This document shows, piece after piece, positions 43,521 through 51,651 of a DNA stretch of 64,000 nucleotides. The stretch's first letter is position 1. Each line of letters opens with the position of its first letter. This DNA comes from Parafrigoribacterium mesophilum (GTDB lineage Bacteria > Actinomycetota > Actinomycetes > Actinomycetales > Microbacteriaceae). Where the stretch lies: assembly GCF_039652555.1 (NCBI RefSeq), contig NZ_JBDJAF010000001.1, positions 186,001 through 250,000 of the forward strand. Reading direction: 5' to 3'. The position numbers and the translations under genes are program-made. The notes under the pieces are model-generated. The model saw only the letters and a list, made by a program, of their open reading frames with translations. It did not search any database and was not told where the DNA came from.

Positions 43521-44365
43521 TAGCCGCCTCGATAGCTGGAGATGAGAGAGGTGATGATGAGCCCCCATCCGTCGACGAGGATGAACAGGAGGATTTTGAA
43601 CGGCAACGAGATCATCACCGGGGGCAGCATCATCATGCCCATCGACATCAGCGCCGCAGCCACGACGATGTCGATCACCAGGAACGGCACGAAGATCACG
43701 AAGCCGATGATGAAAGCCGCCCGCAACTCGGAGATCATGAACGCGGGGATCAGCGTCAGCATCGGTACCGCGGCCGGGGTGTCCGGGTTTTCGGCCCCCG
43801 AGGCGCGGGTCATCAGCGCCAGGTCTTCTTCGCGGGTATTGGAGAGCATGAACTCGCGCAGCGGGCCCGAGGCGGTGTCGATGGCGGTGCTGAAGGTCAT
43901 CTCACCGGCGAGGTAGGGCTGCACCGCGTTGGTGTTCACATCCGAGACCACCGGCGCCATGATGAACAGCGACAAGAACAGAGCCAGCCCGGCGAGCACC
44001 TGGTTGGGCGGGATTGACGGCAGTGCGAGGGCATTCCTGGCCATCGCCAGCACCACGAAGATCTTGGTGAACGACGTCATCATCAGTAGCAGTGCCGGCG
44101 CGACCGACAGCAGCGTGATGCCGAGCAGCGTGACGATGGAGAACGACGGTGAGCCGTCCGGTCCGTTGATCTGCACTGACAGTCCGCCGGTGCCGTCGCC
44201 TGGGGCGGCGGGATCCGTCGGTGGAGTCGGATCGATCGGGGCGGCGTGGCCGCTCCAGGCGGTCACCGCAACCAGAATCAGCGCGATCGCCAGGCTGAGG
44301 CCGACGAGGACGGCGAAGCGTTTCGCAGATCCTCTCCTGCCGCGCGTGGCGATCGCCACAGTCAC
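43520..44365 (-). CDS. fliP: Flagellar export gate protein FliP
   Basis: A 281-residue protein. It has a basic start, a first hydrophobic segment, a Pro-rich stretch, and then the FliP core: L-L-M-M-T-S-F-T-K-I-F-V-V-L, P-N-Q-V-L-A-G-L-A-L-F-L-S, I-P-A-F-M-I-S-E-L-R-A-A-F, and S-M-G-M-M-M-L-P-P-V-M-I-S-L-P-F-K. GTG at 44365 overlaps the fliO stop by 4 nt (GTGA); a second GTG two codons later is also possible. Confidence 0.95.
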   Translation of the reverse strand: MTVAIATRGRRGSAKRFAVLVGLSLAIALILVAVTAWSGHAAPIDPTPPTDPAAPGDGTGGLSVQINGPDGSPSFSIVTLLGITLLSVAPALLLMMTSFTKIFVVLAMARNALALPSIPPNQVLAGLALFLSLFIMAPVVSDVNTNAVQPYLAGEMTFSTAIDTASGPLREFMLSNTREEDLALMTRASGAENPDTPAAVPMLTLIPAFMISELRAAFIIGFVIFVPFLVIDIVVAAALMSMGMMMLPPVMISLPFKILLFILVDGWGLIITSLISSYRGG

Positions 44366-44820
44366 TTGGTCAGTCCCTGCCGCAGTGCGTTCGCGGTTTG
44401 TTTCCACACCAGGGGCGACAGGATCGACCCGCCGAGCCTGCCGGGTGCCAGGCTCGGCCGGCGGGCTGCCCCGGTGATGATGGCGAGGTCGGCCTTGTCG
44501 ATCGACGCGGCGGACATCGACTTGGCGAATTCTGCGGCACCGGCACGGTTGCTTTCTACGACTCTGACGACGGGAGCTTCGCTGGTTCCGAGCACGTTCA
44601 CCGTTTGCTCGGTGACGCCGAGCAGATACCGCATGCCCTCAACGTCCACGACGACGACGGAGGCCTTCTGGCTGATCCCGCGCCGGGTGACCACCGTGAC
44701 CAGGTCACCGGTGTTGTTCTTACGCGACTTGCGTGCGAGGCGCCGCTGCACCATCCACAGCAAACCCAGCACCACCGCAAGCGACAGCACAACCCGCAGT
44801 GCGAGGTAAACCGGCTCCAT
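44362..44820 (-). CDS. fliO: Flagellar biosynthesis protein FliO
   Basis: A 152-residue protein with one N-terminal membrane helix (L-R-V-V-L-S-L-A-V-V-L-G-L-L-W-M-V). A small beta domain follows (V-V-V-D-V-E-G-M-R-Y-L-L-G-V-T), which is the usual conserved patch of FliO, then a variable C-terminus. FliO helps assemble the FliP ring. It starts right at the fliN stop with no gap and is coupled to fliP. Confidence 0.88.
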   Translation of the reverse strand: MEPVYLALRVVLSLAVVLGLLWMVQRRLARKSRKNNTGDLVTVVTRRGISQKASVVVVDVEGMRYLLGVTEQTVNVLGTSEAPVVRVVESNRAGAAEFAKSMSAASIDKADLAIITGAARRPSLAPGRLGGSILSPLVWKQTANALRQGLTK

Positions 44821-45534
44821 CTAGAGTCCCAGGCCCTCGTCCACGTCGAGAATCTGGGTGATCCGCACGGCGTAGTCCTGATCGACGACGACGACCTCGC
44901 CGTGGGCGATCAGCCTGCCGTTGAGCAGCACGTCCGCGGGTGCACCGGCGGACCGGTCCAGTTCGATAACGGCGCCAGGCTCGAGGCTCAGCACGTCCCG
45001 CACCGACATCCTGGTGCGTCCGATTTCCACCGTGAGCGCCATTTCGACGTTGTTGATCCGGCCCAATTTCGCGGACATAGAACCCTCCCCGGCCTTGCTC
45101 GAACGCGTACCGACCGTGCCGGACATGCGGATGCGAATGGCGAACCAACCGGCGACCGTGCCGTTGTCGGTGAGCTCGAACACCGTCGTCTCCGCGTCGG
45201 CGAACAAGTCGCCCGCGTCCTCCACCGCGGTCTCCCCGAGCACACCGACCCCGAGTACTGCCACGGCGCTTTCCAGCGCCGGACGCAGCACGTCCTCGAC
45301 GGAGAGGAGCGGCGAATCGGTGCCTGCCGCGGCGGCCAACGCGTCGGTGTCGAGCAGCGCCACCGCAAGGTCCGCGGAGGTGGCTCCGACGAAGCTCGCA
45401 ACCGCTGCGCGCGTCGCGGCCGGCACCGCGGCGCTGGTGACGGCGACCGCCGTGAGCGGTGTGGTGGTCGGCAGCAACTGCACGAGCGCGTCAGCGGCGG
45501 CCGCTTTCACATCGATGGTGGCCGTTTTCTTCAC
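44821..45534 (-). CDS. fliN: Flagellar switch protein FliN, with N-terminal extension
   Basis: A 237-residue protein. The last ~80 residues are the FliN/SpoA domain (V-E-M-A-L-T-V-E-I-G-R-T, L-S-L-E-P-G-A-V-I-E-L-D, D-V-L-L-N-G-R-L-I-A-H-G-E-V-V-V-V, Y-A-V-R-I-T). About 140 residues precede it, Ala/Val-rich, and can be read as a reduced CheC/FliY-like domain (S-V-E-D-V-L-R-P-A-L-E-S-A). Simple FliN proteins are about half this length. The GTG start has GAGGAG 6 nt upstream and overlaps the fliM stop by 4 nt. Confidence 0.9.
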   Translation of the reverse strand: MKKTATIDVKAAAADALVQLLPTTTPLTAVAVTSAAVPAATRAAVASFVGATSADLAVALLDTDALAAAAGTDSPLLSVEDVLRPALESAVAVLGVGVLGETAVEDAGDLFADAETTVFELTDNGTVAGWFAIRIRMSGTVGTRSSKAGEGSMSAKLGRINNVEMALTVEIGRTRMSVRDVLSLEPGAVIELDRSAGAPADVLLNGRLIAHGEVVVVDQDYAVRITQILDVDEGLGL

Positions 45535-46439
45535 GGTTTCTCCTCTGTATTGACGACCACGCACGCAAGGCGCTGGCCGTTGGCTCCGACTGCGGCGCAT
45601 CCGAATCGGTGTCCGCCGATGGCGACGTCCAGCGGCCGGCTCTGCGGATGCGGCAACGGCAGGACATCGCCCACCTCAAGGTTCAGGATCACCGACGGTT
45701 TGACCTGTGCCGGGTTGAGCCGCAGCGACACGTCCACCGGGACGTTGGCGAGTTGGCTGACCACAAGTTCTCTCGCGTTCGCGGTCGTGCTGGTCGGGTT
45801 CGCCTCCCCCAGTTGCGGCAGCAGTACTTCTGCGGGAATCGCCAGCGTTGCCTCGGAGGTAATGTCGCCGACCCGGATGGTGAACGTGGCGACGATCATG
45901 AGGTCGCCGGTGGCGGCCGCTTGGGCGAACTGCGAGTTGTACTGCAGCGATTCGACGCTGATCGGGGTGACCAGAAGGGAGCCGAGCGAATACCGGAGGT
46001 CTTCCAGGGCGTCGTCCATGAGCCGACGCACCAGTGCCTGCTCGATCTGGGTGAACTTGCGGTCTGGCGCCGTGATCGCGCCGTTGCCGCCGAGCATGTG
46101 CGCCACCCAGGACAGTGCGGCGGACATCGGAAACTGGATGACCGCCTTCGCCGCGACATCCTCGAGCGTGCAGAGCACCATTGCAGTGGTTGGCGCGAGC
46201 GACGACGCATACTCGTCGTAGGTCATCATCGACACCTGCTCCGAGGTGGCGTGGGACAGCACCCGCACCTTCGCGGTGAGCTGGGTTCCCCATTGCCTGG
46301 CAAATGTTTCGAAGGCGAGCTCGAGCACCCTGGCGTGCTCGCGTGCGAGCGTGGTGGGGCGGCGGAAATCGTAGACGTCGACAGAACGCGCCTGCCGAGA
46401 GGGCGTGCTGATACGTGCTTGTTGTTCCTGGACCGTCAC
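45531..46439 (-). CDS. fliM: Flagellar motor switch protein FliM
   Basis: A 302-residue FliM. The middle CheC-like domain (Y-D-F-R-R-P onwards; S-Y/T-Y-D-E-Y; G-G-N-G-A-I) and the C-terminal SpoA domain (N-L-E-V-G-D-V-L-P-L) are complete. The N-terminus begins at Q-E-Q-Q-A-R-I-S, so the L-S-Q-x-E-I-D-A-L-L peptide that binds CheY-P is absent, and no such peptide is encoded upstream in frame. There is no Shine-Dalgarno. A FliA-type promoter at 46448-46474 would place the transcript start within a few bases of the GTG, so a leaderless mRNA is likely. GTG 46448 is the alternative start. Confidence 0.9.
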   Translation of the reverse strand: MTVQEQQARISTPSRQARSVDVYDFRRPTTLAREHARVLELAFETFARQWGTQLTAKVRVLSHATSEQVSMMTYDEYASSLAPTTAMVLCTLEDVAAKAVIQFPMSAALSWVAHMLGGNGAITAPDRKFTQIEQALVRRLMDDALEDLRYSLGSLLVTPISVESLQYNSQFAQAAATGDLMIVATFTIRVGDITSEATLAIPAEVLLPQLGEANPTSTTANARELVVSQLANVPVDVSLRLNPAQVKPSVILNLEVGDVLPLPHPQSRPLDVAIGGHRFGCAAVGANGQRLACVVVNTEEKP

Positions 46440-46447
46440 AAAAGGCA

Positions 46448-46474
46448 CTATCGACCGCCGAAGCGGCGTGGTAA
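46448..46474 (-). promoter_or_regulatory. Candidate FliA (sigma-28) promoter for fliM
   Basis: Minus strand: TTAC (46474-46471), 15-nt spacer, GTCGATAG (46455-46448). One base differs from the GCCGATAG seen at fliC, flgB and flgN. It lies in the 55-nt gap between motB and fliM. Confidence 0.6.
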
Positions 46475-46494
46475 GGCGAGTTAGGGGAAGCGCG

Positions 46495-47349
46495 TCAGGA
46501 TGTTGGCCTCCCTGCCGAGTCCAGGTGAACGGTCTTATCCACGATTTTCGGGAGCAGCGCACGCACCGCATCCGACTCCTTCGACAGCACCACGATGTCC
46601 ACGCGCCGGTTCGCGGCCAGCTCCTGTGGCGATGTGCCTGTCGCGATGGGGCGGGCTGATCCGAAGCCGACGGCGGCGATCCGCTGCTGCGGTACCCCTC
46701 CCTGCTCGACCAGATGACGAAGGACGTGCACGGCACGGTCAGCCGACAACTCCCAGTTGCTCGGGTACGGGTAAATCGACTTGCGGTAGTCCGCGTGCCC
46801 TTCCACCGAAATATCGTGGTCAGCCTTCACCAGGGTCGGCGACACGGCATCCAGAATCTGTCCGGCTTGGGCCGTCAGTATGGCACTGCTCGTCTCGAAG
46901 AACGTCTCGGTTCCCACGAGCCGCACGGTGAGTCCGCGCTGGTCGATGACAAAACGCACGCTGTCCGCGAGCCCTCGGTTCGCCAGAGCAGCCCGGATCT
47001 GCTCCTTGAGTTCATCGAGTTCGTCGACTTCCTGCACGGCGCGTTGCACCTCGCTGAGCACCTCCTCAGCATCCGTCGTGCCCTGACCTTTGGCGTACAC
47101 GGTATCGGGCATCACCCGAACGGTGCTGTCCGCCGGATCGTTCGCGTCTACCTTGGTCACGCCAAAGCCGGCTGCCAGCGAGTTACGCAGCTGGTCGTAC
47201 TTGCCCTCGTTGACCGAGGAGATCGCGAACAGAACGATGAACATGCACAGCAGCACCGTGACCATGTCCATGTAGGAGGCCATCCACCGCTCGCCGTTTT
47301 CTTCTTCGTGGTGCTCTTCGAGTTTGCGGCGACGGGGACGGGCGCTCAT
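46495..47349 (-). CDS. motB: Flagellar stator protein MotB
   Basis: A 284-residue stator subunit. A basic/acidic N-terminus leads into the single membrane helix with the proton-binding aspartate D28 in Y-M-D-M-V-T-V-L-L. The C-terminal OmpA-like peptidoglycan-binding domain contains V-E-G-H-A-D-Y-R and N-W-E-L-S-A-D-R-A, then A-N-R-R-V-D-I-V-V-L. It starts inside the motA stop (ATGA, 4-nt overlap). The usual fliL gene does not follow. Confidence 0.95.
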   Translation of the reverse strand: MSARPRRRKLEEHHEEENGERWMASYMDMVTVLLCMFIVLFAISSVNEGKYDQLRNSLAAGFGVTKVDANDPADSTVRVMPDTVYAKGQGTTDAEEVLSEVQRAVQEVDELDELKEQIRAALANRGLADSVRFVIDQRGLTVRLVGTETFFETSSAILTAQAGQILDAVSPTLVKADHDISVEGHADYRKSIYPYPSNWELSADRAVHVLRHLVEQGGVPQQRIAAVGFGSARPIATGTSPQELAANRRVDIVVLSKESDAVRALLPKIVDKTVHLDSAGRPTS

Positions 47350-48110
47350 GCCGCCTCCGGCAGCGCGTGGGCCGGAACCATGGCGCGCAGTCGTTCACCG
47401 AGCAGCCGCGGTTGGCTTCCGGACTGCACAGCCAGCGCGCCTTCCATCATGAGCGTCATGCGCTCGATCTCAAGGTCGCAGAGCCGGTTCAGCCGCGCGC
47501 CGATGGGCAACCACATGAAGTTGGCGCTGAGCAGACCCCACAGGGTGGCGACGAACGCGGTGGCGATGGCCGGGCCGAGCGTCTCCGGTGAGCCCAGATT
47601 CTCCAGAACGTGGGTGAGGGCAACGACGGTGCCGATGATCCCGATGGTCGGCGCATAGCCGCCCATGATGTTGTAGAACTTGGCCGCGGTGCGACGGGCC
47701 TTGGCGGTGGTGGCGATCTCGTCTTCGAGCAGGATGCGCAGCTCATCGGCATCGGTGCCGTCGGCGATGTTCTGTAGCGCGTCGCGCAGGAACGGATCGG
47801 TGACGTCTTCCGCGTCTTGTTCGAGCGCAAGCAGCCCGGCGCCGCGCGCCTTCTCTGCGAGCCCGACCATCTGATTGATGACCTCCTGTGGCGGCGTGGT
47901 CTTTCCCTTGAACGCCGTCGGCAGGGCCTTCAGCGCCAGCACCGAATCCTTCAGTGTGCCGCTCGCGATCGCGACCGCGATGCTGGCACCGAACACCAGG
48001 ATCATCGGTGCGGGCAGGAGGATCGCCATCACACTCGAACCCTCGATAACGATCATGCCCATCAGCGCGCCGAACGCAACGACGATGCCGATGATAGTAG
48101 CCGGGTCCAT
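47346..48110 (-). CDS. motA: Flagellar stator protein MotA
   Basis: A 254-residue stator subunit with four membrane helices. Conserved parts include the first helix, F-K-G-K-T-T-P-P at the start of the cytoplasmic loop, the E-x-E-I-A-T charged region, and the third/fourth helix block A-P-T-I-G-I-I-G-T-V-V-A-L. It couples ion flow to torque on FliG together with MotB. The ATG shares one base with the FlbD stop (TAATG). Confidence 0.95.
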   Translation of the reverse strand: MDPATIIGIVVAFGALMGMIVIEGSSVMAILLPAPMILVFGASIAVAIASGTLKDSVLALKALPTAFKGKTTPPQEVINQMVGLAEKARGAGLLALEQDAEDVTDPFLRDALQNIADGTDADELRILLEDEIATTAKARRTAAKFYNIMGGYAPTIGIIGTVVALTHVLENLGSPETLGPAIATAFVATLWGLLSANFMWLPIGARLNRLCDLEIERMTLMMEGALAVQSGSQPRLLGERLRAMVPAHALPEAA

Positions 48111-48427
48111 TACGCATTCCTTGGGGATGGAGACGCAGCGATGTCGCTTCCGTCATCGACGAGTTTCACGGGGCTGTGCTCTGGCGGCACGAGGTCAAGT
48201 TTTTGCGTTCCGCGCCGATGCGATATCGGCGGGATGCCGCGGGCGAGCGTGATGACGTAGGCGCGATAGTTCGCGATCATCTCGATGACCTCGTCCATCG
48301 TCTCGGTGACGATGTACTTGGCGCCGTCCACCATCACCAACGTGGTGTCGGGATTGGCGTGGATGCGCTCGATCAGATCGGGGTTCACCGCAAACTGGCT
48401 GTCGTTCAGCCGCGTTACAACGATCAT
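48110..48427 (-). CDS. flbD: FlbD family protein
   Basis: A 105-residue protein whose first 65 residues match FlbD (V-T-R-L-N-D-S-Q-F-A-V-N-P-D-L-I-E-R-I, D-G-A-K-Y-I-V-T-E-T-M-D-E-V-I). The remaining ~40 residues are a charged, probably disordered tail not found in the usual ~70-residue form. FlbD is found in Gram-positive flagellar operons between flgE and motA, as here; its role is unclear. ATG 48427 has AGGGA about 8 nt upstream, and longer in-frame starts are rejected. Confidence 0.88.
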   Translation of the reverse strand: MIVVTRLNDSQFAVNPDLIERIHANPDTTLVMVDGAKYIVTETMDEVIEMIANYRAYVITLARGIPPISHRRGTQKLDLVPPEHSPVKLVDDGSDIAASPSPRNA

Positions 48428-48455
48428 GAGCCCATCCCTGGTCTTCTTGAAACAC

Positions 48456-48474
48456 GGGTCCAATCCTTGGACCC
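48456..48474. terminator. Hairpin between flgE and flbD
   Basis: GGGTCCAA (48456-48463) and TTGGACCC (48467-48474) form a perfect 8-bp stem with a 3-nt loop in the 95-nt gap after flgE on the minus strand. It may partly terminate or stabilise the upstream mRNA. Confidence 0.5.
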
Positions 48475-48522
48475 TCACCGCTTACTGTCGGCCGTCAGCG
48501 TTGTCGCGTTAGCCGTGCACCG

Positions 48523-49695
48523 TTATCGCTTCAGGTTGGTCAGCTCCTGCAGCACCTCGTCGGAAGTGGTGATCACCCGGGCGTTGGCCTGAAAACCGCG
48601 CTGGGCAACGATCAGGTTGGTGAATTCCTGGGAAAGATCCACGTTGGACATCTCCAACGCCCCGCCGGCGAGCGACCCGAGGCCGGCCGATCCTGGGGTG
48701 CCGTACTCGGCGGTCCCCGAGTTGATCGTGGCGCGGTAGCCGGAGGAACCGGCCTTCTCGAGGCCGCCGGGGTTCACGAAGTTTGCCAGCGCGATGCGAG
48801 CGATCGGCTCCTTGGCGCCGTTGCTGAACGACCCGATCAGGGTACCGTCCTTGGACAGCGTGTAGGACTCGAGCGTGCCGGCTGTGCGGCCGTCCTGGCT
48901 GTTGATGGCGACGGTGGTGACTCCGGCGTAGCCGGTGAGGCCGGTCAGGTCGATGCCGATACCACCGACCACGAACCCGGCGCCACCAGTGAAGCTGTTT
49001 CCCGATGCCGTCAGGTTCGCGGTGACCGGCCCGCTTCCATCGTTGGCCGTAACATCCCAGCCAGCAGCGGTGCGGCTGAACGAGAGTGTCAGGGTACGGG
49101 CTGCCCCTTGGGCGTCATAGACCGAAACATCGCGCACAATCGCTGGGTCGCCGACGTTGGCGTCGGCTGGCAGGTTGCCTCCCAGCACCGAATTGCTGGT
49201 GGCCTTTGCGGGTGCGATGGCTTGCCGAGGCAGGGTGATGTCGCCGACGGCGCCGCCGGTCTGGATGACGCCACCGACCGCGGTCCAGCCCTGCACCAAC
49301 GAGCCGTCAGGGCTGACGAGGCGACCCTCCGAGTCGAAGTCGAAGGCTCCGGCGCGCGTGAACAAGGTTTCGGCACCGAGCCTGGTGACGAAGAACCCAT
49401 CACCGGAGATCATCATGTCGCTCGCCTTACCGGTCGACTGCGCCGCGCCCTGGGAGAAGTTTGTGGAGATACCGGCTACCCGCACGCCGAGGCCGACCTG
49501 AGCGGGGTTGGTGCCACCGGCATCCGGCTGCGCACCGCCAGCGCCCTGCACCATCTGCGACAGGGTGTCTTGGAACTGCGTCGCCGACACCTTGAACCCG
49601 GTCGTGTTGACGTTGGCGATGTTGTTGCCGGTGACGTCGAGCATGGTCTGGTGCGAGCGGAGTCCGGAGATTCCGGAGTAGAGCGAGCGAAGCAT
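48523..49695 (-). CDS. flgE: Flagellar hook protein FlgE
   Basis: A 390-residue hook subunit. The N-terminal rod-type motif is L-R-S-L-Y-S-G-I-S-G-L followed by N-N-I-A-N-V-N-T-T-G-F-K. The central part has D-G-F-F-V-T and the variable outer domain. The C-terminus has S-N-V-D-L-S-Q-E-F-T-N-L-I-V-A-Q-R-G-F-Q-A-N-A-R, the standard hook/rod ending. It is exported by the type III system after the FlgD cap. 33 nt separate it from flgD. Confidence 0.96.
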   Translation of the reverse strand: MLRSLYSGISGLRSHQTMLDVTGNNIANVNTTGFKVSATQFQDTLSQMVQGAGGAQPDAGGTNPAQVGLGVRVAGISTNFSQGAAQSTGKASDMMISGDGFFVTRLGAETLFTRAGAFDFDSEGRLVSPDGSLVQGWTAVGGVIQTGGAVGDITLPRQAIAPAKATSNSVLGGNLPADANVGDPAIVRDVSVYDAQGAARTLTLSFSRTAAGWDVTANDGSGPVTANLTASGNSFTGGAGFVVGGIGIDLTGLTGYAGVTTVAINSQDGRTAGTLESYTLSKDGTLIGSFSNGAKEPIARIALANFVNPGGLEKAGSSGYRATINSGTAEYGTPGSAGLGSLAGGALEMSNVDLSQEFTNLIVAQRGFQANARVITTSDEVLQELTNLKR

Positions 49696-49728
49696 GATTG
49701 AGCCTTTCGGTGGGTGAAACGAACGTGG

Positions 49729-50148
49729 TTAGGAAGCAGGTTTGGTCGAAATGCGGAGGATGGCGTCGAGGGGAATGTCCATTCCGTTGACGTTGACCTG
49801 GGGAACCGAGCCGGTGTAGGACACCGAGCTCGGAGTTCCGCTGAGCACGGTGCCGTCTTTGCCGTGATACGAAACGATCTGGCCCAGAAGACTGGCCGCG
49901 GCGGTGCGCATTTGCAGCGAAAAGTTCTCGTCGCTCGTCGTGGTGAGCGCCGTCATTTTCTCCATCATCGCCAACTGGGTGGTCTGGGAAATCATCTGAT
50001 TGGTGTCCATGGGCGAACTCGGATCCTGGTTGCGCAGTTGGGTCACGAGCAGGGACATGAACGCCTCGCCGTCGAGGGTCTGCTTGGGTGCCCTGGTTGG
50101 CGCGGTGGCATACATGCCGCCGGTGGGTGCGATGGGGTCAACGGGCAC
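49729..50148 (-). CDS. flgD: Flagellar hook cap protein FlgD
   Basis: A 139-residue short FlgD scaffold for hook assembly. The conserved N-terminal segment F-M-S-L-L-V-T-Q-L-R-N-Q-D-P-S-S-P-M-D is intact, followed by Q-T-T-Q-L-A-M-M-E. The C-terminal region is reduced to a small SH3-like part (G-Q-I-V-S-Y), as in other Gram-positive short forms. GTG start with AGGAGA 6 nt upstream. Confidence 0.93.
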   Translation of the reverse strand: MPVDPIAPTGGMYATAPTRAPKQTLDGEAFMSLLVTQLRNQDPSSPMDTNQMISQTTQLAMMEKMTALTTTSDENFSLQMRTAAASLLGQIVSYHGKDGTVLSGTPSSVSYTGSVPQVNVNGMDIPLDAILRISTKPAS

Positions 50149-50181
50149 TGTGGTCTCCTGATCTCGTGCTGGTGTTTCTGG

Positions 50182-51651
50182 TCATGCCATCACGTCGATG
50201 GTCGATGAAGTTCGGTACTGCACCGCATACGGCTTCCTCTCCGCGACGGCGTCTGGCGCCTGCGACCGGATGCCCTCTGCGGGCAGCTGTCGCTGCGTGC
50301 GCCCGCCCCTCGACGGGTCGCCGCCCAGATTGTTCGGCTGGTTCTGCGAGGAGAGGTCCAAACTCGAGTTGATGCCCGAGCCGGCGAGGTCACGCCTCAG
50401 ATCCGGGAGAACGGCCCTGAGTGCATCCCGGCCGGCATCGTTGGGGGCGAAAAGCTGCACCCGCATGCCGTCAGCGCTCACGTGTGCCTGCACGGTCACC
50501 GGTCCGAGGTTGTCGGGGGTGACCGTGATGGTCACCGTGTGGTCTCCGAAAGCGGCACCCGCCAGGCTGAACAGAGGTTTGGCGACTTGCGCGGCGAAGG
50601 CAGGCGGCGGCGGAGCAGGTGCAACGACCGCCGGTGTCGGCGCGATCGCGTGCGGCGCCGGTGCCGCCGCGACGGGAGGTGCTACCGGCGTGAGGCCGGC
50701 GGACGCGGCTTGGGAGCTGACGACATCTGTTGCGATGCCCGCTACGGGGCCGGAATCTTGCGCAGCAGGACTGTGCCCAGCGACAAGGACTGCCGCTGCC
50801 GTCGGAGCGAGTGTCGATGCCGAAGCAGTCCTTGCCGCCACGGCCGGCACCACCACGGCCGGCTCTGCCATGGCCGGAGCGAACACCGCTGAAGCCAACG
50901 GTGGTGCCGCCACCGGAGCGTCCGAGGCTTTGTGAAGAGACGGTGCTGTCGGAAGGGACGGTGCTGTCGGAAGAGACGGTGCTGTCGGAAGAGACGGTGC
51001 TGTCGACGGAACGGACGCCGGAGCCTCTGCAGCAGTTTGCCCGCCAACCGCGGTGGCCGGTTGATCAATCGGGACCTGTGCCGTCGAAATGGCTTCGCCA
51101 TGCGCGTGCGGAGTGGACGTCGTGATCTCGCTTGTTCCCGATGGCAGTGCATCGACAGGCTGCGCCGAAGCTGCTGCCGGTTGTGGCATCCCGCCACCAG
51201 CCGCCTCAACTGCGACGGTATCGGCGGCGACAGTATCGGGGGCGCTGGTTTCGGGGTTGGCCGCGTCCGCCACGCTGTCCAGCACAACAGGGATTGAAAC
51301 GGCGGCATCGGCCTGAGTGGTCGATGCCTGGCCAGTGGGGGTCGACACAGCGATTACCACCATGGAACCAGCCAGGGCGGGAGTGGGGATGGTCGGCGTC
51401 GCCACAAGTGCGATCGCATCGGTGCCTGACTGAGCCGTGGCCGCGTCATCACCTGTAGTGGGGAGGACATCCGGCTCTTGTGTGTCTGTGACGCTTTTCT
51501 CCGCACCTTTCACCTCGGATGCCTCGATCGCCGCTGACAATTCTTCGACGGCGCCCTGCAACGCATCCGTGAAGCCGGCTGTGGCATTCTTTTTGCCGGC
51601 GTGCGGGCCGGCGACGGTCGGTGCGGACACCGCGCTCATGACCATGGTCAT
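50182..51651 (-). CDS. fliK: Flagellar hook-length control protein FliK
   Basis: A 489-residue protein. The first ~370 residues are Ala/Pro/Thr/Val-rich and unstructured, including four tandem T-A-P-S-L-P copies. The C-terminal domain (about 385-450) is the FliK switch domain: V-T-I-T-V-T-P-D-N-L-G-P-V-T-V, then L-F-A-P-N-D-A-G-R-D-A-L-R. FliK acts as a ruler for the hook and triggers the FlhB switch. ATG overlaps the fliJ stop by 4 nt. Confidence 0.88.
   Translation of the reverse strand: MTMVMSAVSAPTVAGPHAGKKNATAGFTDALQGAVEELSAAIEASEVKGAEKSVTDTQEPDVLPTTGDDAATAQSGTDAIALVATPTIPTPALAGSMVVIAVSTPTGQASTTQADAAVSIPVVLDSVADAANPETSAPDTVAADTVAVEAAGGGMPQPAAASAQPVDALPSGTSEITTSTPHAHGEAISTAQVPIDQPATAVGGQTAAEAPASVPSTAPSLPTAPSLPTAPSLPTAPSLHKASDAPVAAPPLASAVFAPAMAEPAVVVPAVAARTASASTLAPTAAAVLVAGHSPAAQDSGPVAGIATDVVSSQAASAGLTPVAPPVAAAPAPHAIAPTPAVVAPAPPPPAFAAQVAKPLFSLAGAAFGDHTVTITVTPDNLGPVTVQAHVSADGMRVQLFAPNDAGRDALRAVLPDLRRDLAGSGINSSLDLSSQNQPNNLGGDPSRGGRTQRQLPAEGIRSQAPDAVAERKPYAVQYRTSSTIDVMA
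50939..51007. repeat. 18-bp tandem repeat within fliK
   Basis: GACGGTGCTGTCGGAAGA occurs almost four times in frame, giving repeated T-A-P-S-L-P hexapeptides in the ruler region. Copy-number change would alter ruler length by 6 residues per unit. Confidence 0.9.

Noticed and set aside
46440..46494. A fliL gene between motB and fliM
   Set aside because: Only 55 nt are available, and no membrane-helix-encoding frame exists in any phase.
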